This document shows positions 60,295-64,000 of a stretch of 64,000 nt of DNA, one piece after another. Position 1 is the first letter of the stretch, and every line of letters starts with the position of its first letter. The notes under the pieces are model-generated. The model was not told the DNA's origin. It ran no database searches and saw nothing but the letters and a program-made list of their open reading frames with translations. Source of the stretch: Palsa-461 sp040414865 (GTDB lineage: Bacteria > Actinomycetota > Acidimicrobiia > Acidimicrobiales > RAAP-2); contig JBEDUR010000165.1 in the NCBI GenBank assembly GCA_040414865.1, positions 1 through 64,000 on the forward strand, in the 5' to 3' direction. The position numbers and the translations under genes were made by a program.

Positions 60295-62229
60295 ATGAGT
60301 TCCTCTTCGCCACTGGCGCCCGGAGCGACGACCGAGTCAGTGGACGACCTCTCCGCGCCCAGCGCCCATCTCAAATGGCGACGGTGGAGAGAGGGCGCGC
60401 TCATCGTCGTGTTGCCCAAGGACCAGCCGGTCTGGGCACGACCGGTGCTGGTGGCGCTGACCGGCTTGGCATCCTTCCTCTATGCGTGGCGCTCATCGGG
60501 GTATCTCGAGATCTATTACGCCGCGGCGGTCCGTTCGATGTCGTCCAGCTGGCACAACTTTCTCTACGCCGCATTCGATCCGGCCGGGACCATCTCGACC
60601 GACAAGCTTCCCGGCGCATTCTGGGTTCAGGCGCTTTCGGTCCGATTGTTTGGCTTGCACGACTGGGCCATCGTCCTTCCCCAGATCGTCGAGGGGGCTC
60701 TTACCGTCCTGATCCTGTACCGCGTCGTGCGGCGTCTCGCCGGTCCGGTCGCCGGCATCGTGGCGGCAGCGGTGCTCGCCGTCGCGCCAGCCAATGTCAC
60801 TCTCAACCGGGGCAACATCTCGGACACGCTCATGATCCTGCTCGCGGTGCTCGCAGCCGACGCCATCGTCAGTGCGATGTTGGACGGGCACTGGCGGAAC
60901 CTTCTGCTCGCTGGCTTGTGGATCGGGCTTGCCTTTCAGGCGAAGATGGTCGAAGCCTGGCTGGTCGTTCCCGCACTGGCCCTCACTTACTTCCTCGCCG
61001 GGCCACGCGGGCGAGTCCGCCGGGCCGTTGGGATCGGGGCCCTGACCGTCTTCACGGTCACGGTTTCGCTCAGCTGGATGCTGTACGTGAATGCACAGCC
61101 CACAGCAGGCCGGCCATACGTCGACGGCTCCACGCACAACTCGGTCTTCGAGCAGGTGTTCGACTACAACGGCTTCGGTCGGCTAAACCAGCCTTCCCCT
61201 AACGCCGTGCTGTTCGAGACAATCGGCGTCGGGGGGCTGGCTTCGACCCCGGCGGGCTGGGACCGCATGGTCACCGGGGTGTTCGGGACCGACACCGGTT
61301 GGTTGATCCCCGCTGCGCTCTGGGGGCTGATCGTCGGTCTGGTCGCCACCCGCCGCCGGCCTCGTAGAGACCGAATGCGGGCGAGCTTGGTGCTGTGGGG
61401 GACCTGGCTCGTCGTCCTCATTGCGGTCTTTAGCGTGAGCACGACCATCAACTCGTACTACACGGCGGCGCTGACACCGGCGATCGCTGGGCTGATCGGG
61501 ACCTCGGTCGCGCTGGCCTGGGAACATCGTGGGACCGTGCTCACCCGGTTGCTCGTCGCCCTCGGCGTCGCCGGCTCTGGGGTCTACGCCGCTTGGCTGC
61601 TTCCGCCGACCGGTACCGGCCTTCCAGGGTGGCTCGGTCCGGCCATGCTCGCGGCAACGGCGGTGGCAGTGGCTGCGGTGATCGCCAGTATCTGGCTCCG
61701 GCCGGCCTGCGTGTTTGCCATCGCGCTCGCCCTGGCCGTCGGTGCAGGGCTGGTGGTGCCGACGGTGGGCTCTGCCACCGCTGTGGCTAACGGCATGGGT
61801 TCCTTCGACACTCCCTTCGAGCCCACCAGTTACGCGGCCGCGATGCAGCGGCTCTTCGGTCCAACGACCCGGGAGACGGGCGAGCGGCTTCTTCCGGTGC
61901 TCGAGCGTCTGAGGACCCAATTCCAGACACGCGATCTGATGGCCACGCAGACCGCCGTGCTGGCTGCTCCGACGATTTTCGCCAGTGGCCAGGAGGTTTA
62001 CCCCTTGGGCGGCTATGACGGGACCGGAGTGGTTCCCACCCTGGAGCGGCTGAAGCAGCTGATCGACGAGGGCTACTTCCGGCTGGTCCTCGTCGATCCG
62101 AGCTCGAAGGACGCTCGCTACACGTGGGTGGCGCGGAACTGCCTGGCCCCACGGAGCGCCGTCCGAATCGGGAACATCGGCGTCTACTTCTGCGTACCGG
62201 GGGTTCGCTCGTCCGCTGTGCGCTCTTGA
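60295..62229 (+). CDS. GT39-like/ArnT-type membrane glycosyltransferase
   Basis: The 644-residue protein has about 11-12 membrane helices and the catalytic loop SMSSSWHNFLYAAFDPAGT and STDKLPGAFWVQALSVRLFG after TM1. DKLPG/KPPL-like loops are found in ArnT/PMT enzymes that transfer sugar from polyprenyl phosphate. The C-terminal exported domain has RFLxxR-like TQFQTRDLMATQTAVLAA and YPLGGYDGTGVVPTLERLKQL. It would glycosylate a wall or surface component on the outer side of the membrane. It is distinct from the left-edge GT-C-like gene. Confidence 0.88.
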   Translation: MSSSSPLAPGATTESVDDLSAPSAHLKWRRWREGALIVVLPKDQPVWARPVLVALTGLASFLYAWRSSGYLEIYYAAAVRSMSSSWHNFLYAAFDPAGTISTDKLPGAFWVQALSVRLFGLHDWAIVLPQIVEGALTVLILYRVVRRLAGPVAGIVAAAVLAVAPANVTLNRGNISDTLMILLAVLAADAIVSAMLDGHWRNLLLAGLWIGLAFQAKMVEAWLVVPALALTYFLAGPRGRVRRAVGIGALTVFTVTVSLSWMLYVNAQPTAGRPYVDGSTHNSVFEQVFDYNGFGRLNQPSPNAVLFETIGVGGLASTPAGWDRMVTGVFGTDTGWLIPAALWGLIVGLVATRRRPRRDRMRASLVLWGTWLVVLIAVFSVSTTINSYYTAALTPAIAGLIGTSVALAWEHRGTVLTRLLVALGVAGSGVYAAWLLPPTGTGLPGWLGPAMLAATAVAVAAVIASIWLRPACVFAIALALAVGAGLVVPTVGSATAVANGMGSFDTPFEPTSYAAAMQRLFGPTTRETGERLLPVLERLRTQFQTRDLMATQTAVLAAPTIFASGQEVYPLGGYDGTGVVPTLERLKQLIDEGYFRLVLVDPSSKDARYTWVARNCLAPRSAVRIGNIGVYFCVPGVRSSAVRS

Positions 62230-62433
62230 TCCCAAGCATTGTTGCAGGCCGCGATCCAAAGCTCCGACTCCGGTGTGTCACCTCGTGTGTCCCGATCGCC
62301 AGGTAGCGGACCTGCTCCATAGGCGGACACCTCCACGACCGCGTTGAATGGCAAAGGCGACGCGATCGACAGTCTGGGGCAAGATGGGAGGGACGTGAAC
62401 GACCAGCCGAATCTGGAAGCGTGTTGCACGCGA

Positions 62434-62451
62434 AGCCCCAGGTGAGGGGCT
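62434..62451 (+). promoter_or_regulatory. Hairpin overlapping the ribosome site of the hydrolase-cyclase gene
   Basis: AGCCCC (62434-62439) pairs with GGGGCT (62446-62451) around AGGTGA. The right arm contains the GAGGGG that serves as ribosome site for the ATG at 62457. The stem could reduce translation. It is short and might be coincidental. The 227 bases between 62230 and 62456 hold no other gene. Confidence 0.35.
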
Positions 62452-62456
62452 AAAGC

Positions 62457-63796
62457 ATGGCTCTTGCGCATCCGCGGACCCGTTACGCCAAGAGCGGTGA
62501 GCTTGCCATCGCCTATCAGATGTTGGGAGACGGCCCGCAGGGCCTCATCCTCATACCTCCCGGGCTGTCCGTCATGGACGCGGCATGGGACGAGCCGGCG
62601 CTCGCCAGCTTCTGGAGACGGCTCTCATCGTTCACGAGGTTGGTCGTGATCGACAAACGAGGTAAACCGGGTTATCCGATCGCGTGGAGGGTGTGCCAAC
62701 ACTCGAAGATCGGATGGACGACGTGCGAGCGGTGATGGACGCGGTCGGACTCGATCGCGCAACGGTGCTGGGAGGATCCGAGGCTGGTCCGATCGCGGCC
62801 CTTTTCGCAGCAACCTATCCAGATCGTGCCAGCGCTCTCATCCTTATCAACGCCATTGTGAAGTGGACCGCAACTGATGACTTCCCTTGGGCGTATTCAC
62901 GGGAACAGGTCCAGATGCAGCTCGATTATGTGGAACAGAACTGGGGAAGTGGTTCGTCGGCGGAGAGTTGGTTCGCGCCCTCGTTGTCCGGGAACAGGCG
63001 GGCACGTGAGTGGGTCGCCAGAGTCGAGCGACTCTCCGGTACCCCGACTGCGATCGCGAAGTTCCTTGCGATGAATGCACTGATCGACGTTCGGCCGATT
63101 TTGGATGCGATTCGGGTGCCGACCCTCGTCGTGCAACGCGCTTCTGATCAAGTCGTTGACGTCCACAACGGCCGCTATTTCGCCGACCACATCGGGGGTG
63201 CCAAATACGTTGAGCTCCCGGGAGAGGACCATTGGTGGTGGGTGGGCGACGCGAATTCGATCATCGAGGAGGTCGAGGAGTTCATCACTGGACAGCGTCA
63301 CGCTCGGGACGTCGACCGAGTCCTCAAGACTCTTCTTTTCACTGACATCGTGGCGTCGACTGAAAGGGCGTCGCTGCTAGGCGATAGAAGCTGGCGGGAC
63401 CTGCTCGACCTTCATGACGGCTTGGTCCGAAGCCAGCTAGAACGTTTTGACGGAAGTGTGGTCAACACAACCGGAGATGGGTTCGTCGCCTGCTTCGATG
63501 GTCCTGCTCGGGCCATCCGATGTGCGCAAGCGATCATTTCGGGCGCAACCGAATTAGGCCTTCAAGTCCGAGCGGGAATCCACACCGGCGAGTGCGAACG
63601 CCGAGGGCAGGACCTCGCAGGAATCGCTGTGCACGTGGCGGCACGGGTTGCAAGCCTGGCTCGTCCCGGCGAGGTCCTGGTCACTGCCACGGTTCGCGAT
63701 CTGGTGGCGGGCTCTGGTATCGGTTTCGAGGACCGAGGAGAGCACACGTTGAAGGGTGTACCCGGTCGCTGGGTGCTCCTTGGTGCAGGAGCATGA
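62457..63796 (+). pseudogene. Alpha/beta hydrolase-adenylate cyclase fusion with a frameshift
   Basis: The ATG at 62457 begins MALAHPRTRYAKSGELAIAY, an alpha/beta hydrolase. The frame runs to VVIDKRG at about 62663, where two extra bases (run AAA at 62664-62666) shift it. Homology resumes with DRVEGVPTLEDRMDDV in the other frame, followed by GGSEAG (nucleophile elbow) and a class III cyclase domain (LLFTDIVASTERASLLGD with metal Asp, TTGDGFVACFDGPARA, VAARVASLARPGEVLVT). The restored protein of about 446 residues resembles mycobacterial Rv1900c-type proteins. Either the gene is inactive or the sequence has an error. Confidence 0.75.
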
Positions 63797-64000
63797 GTGC
63801 TGTGGGGACGTCCTTGCTGAATACAAGCAGCTAATCCGGACCCGGTCCCGGGGAAACCAGGCAGGCCGGCACGCTCTTGAGCAAACTCGCCGAAGGACCG
63901 TCTCATGCTTGGCCACGGGATGTCGCTTCCGTTCGAGCGGGCCTGGTGGTGGTCACCAAAACCGGACCGGGGTCCTAATCACAAGCATGAAAAAATAACC
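63797..64000. other. Right-edge stretch, no gene recognised
   Basis: The last 204 bases follow the cyclase stop. Frames on both strands give short cysteine- and arginine-rich peptides with no recognised motif. A gene could begin or end beyond the window edge. Confidence 0.4.

Noticed and set aside
1..64000. Search by eye for CRISPR arrays, IS elements and phage genes
   Set aside because: No regularly spaced repeats, transposase, integrase or structural phage genes were recognised.

Overview
The window is high-GC DNA that looks actinobacterial. Supporting signs are frequent GTG starts, a MurT/GatD lipid II amidation pair, a Rieske/molybdenum-hydroxylase/acyl-CoA gene repertoire typical of Actinomycetota, ECF and TetR regulators, a tRNA-Val with encoded CCA, and many short-chain dehydrogenases. 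The gene mix would suit an Acidimicrobiia-like lineage, but the order cannot be fixed from the sequence alone. No phage, complete IS element or CRISPR array is visible.

Layout. 0-5.4 kb: a truncated membrane glycosyltransferase-like gene at the left edge, a frameshifted SDR, a CDF-like transporter, an SDR and a GH1 glycosidase. 5.4-14.3 kb: an orphan CoxL-type molybdenum hydroxylase subunit, a Clp_N/zinc-finger protein, an APH-fold kinase, VOC proteins, a methyltransferase and an ECF sigma factor overlapping a triple-VOC gene. 14.4-20.9 kb: a decayed channel-like gene, a tightly coupled CoxL-CoxS-CoxM operon, a DoxX-Rieske fusion and a siderophore-interacting reductase. 21-25.7 kb: MscL, then a copper module (HMA chaperone, copper P-type ATPase with an extra C-terminal domain, secreted type II copper monooxygenase). 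26.3-34.4 kb: TrpB2, a methyltransferase bracketed by copies of the trpB 3' end, two SDRs, a CHAD-like protein, a flavoprotein disulfide reductase, small membrane proteins and an acyl-CoA dehydrogenase. 34.5-38.5 kb: gene remnants, a PAS protein, and a GH65 phosphorylase overlapping a beta-phosphoglucomutase-like gene, preceded by a GH15 remnant. 38.8-46.5 kb: TldE/TldD, a TauD-type dioxygenase bracketed by copies of a LysR 3' end, LysR, and murT-gatD behind a structured leader. 46.6-53.4 kb: a four-gene, fully overlapping operon (acyl reductase-HAD fusion, zinc alcohol dehydrogenase, LarA-like protein, PlsC-like acyltransferase) divergent from a TetR gene with two clear operator copies. 53.4-64 kb: small membrane proteins, a GntR gene, tRNA-Val flanked by direct repeats, a methyltransferase, a GNAT protein, an epoxide-hydrolase-like protein, a PRC-barrel protein, a GT39-like glycosyltransferase and a frameshifted hydrolase-cyclase.

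Two things stand out. First, the TetR-controlled acyl-reductase/LarA/PlsC operon looks like a lipid-related pathway that I cannot match to a described one. Second, the window shows repeated gene gain and decay. Two single-gene insertions each sit between an intact gene and a degraded copy of that gene's 3' end (trpB/methyltransferase and lysR/tauD). At least seven gene remnants or frameshifted genes are present.
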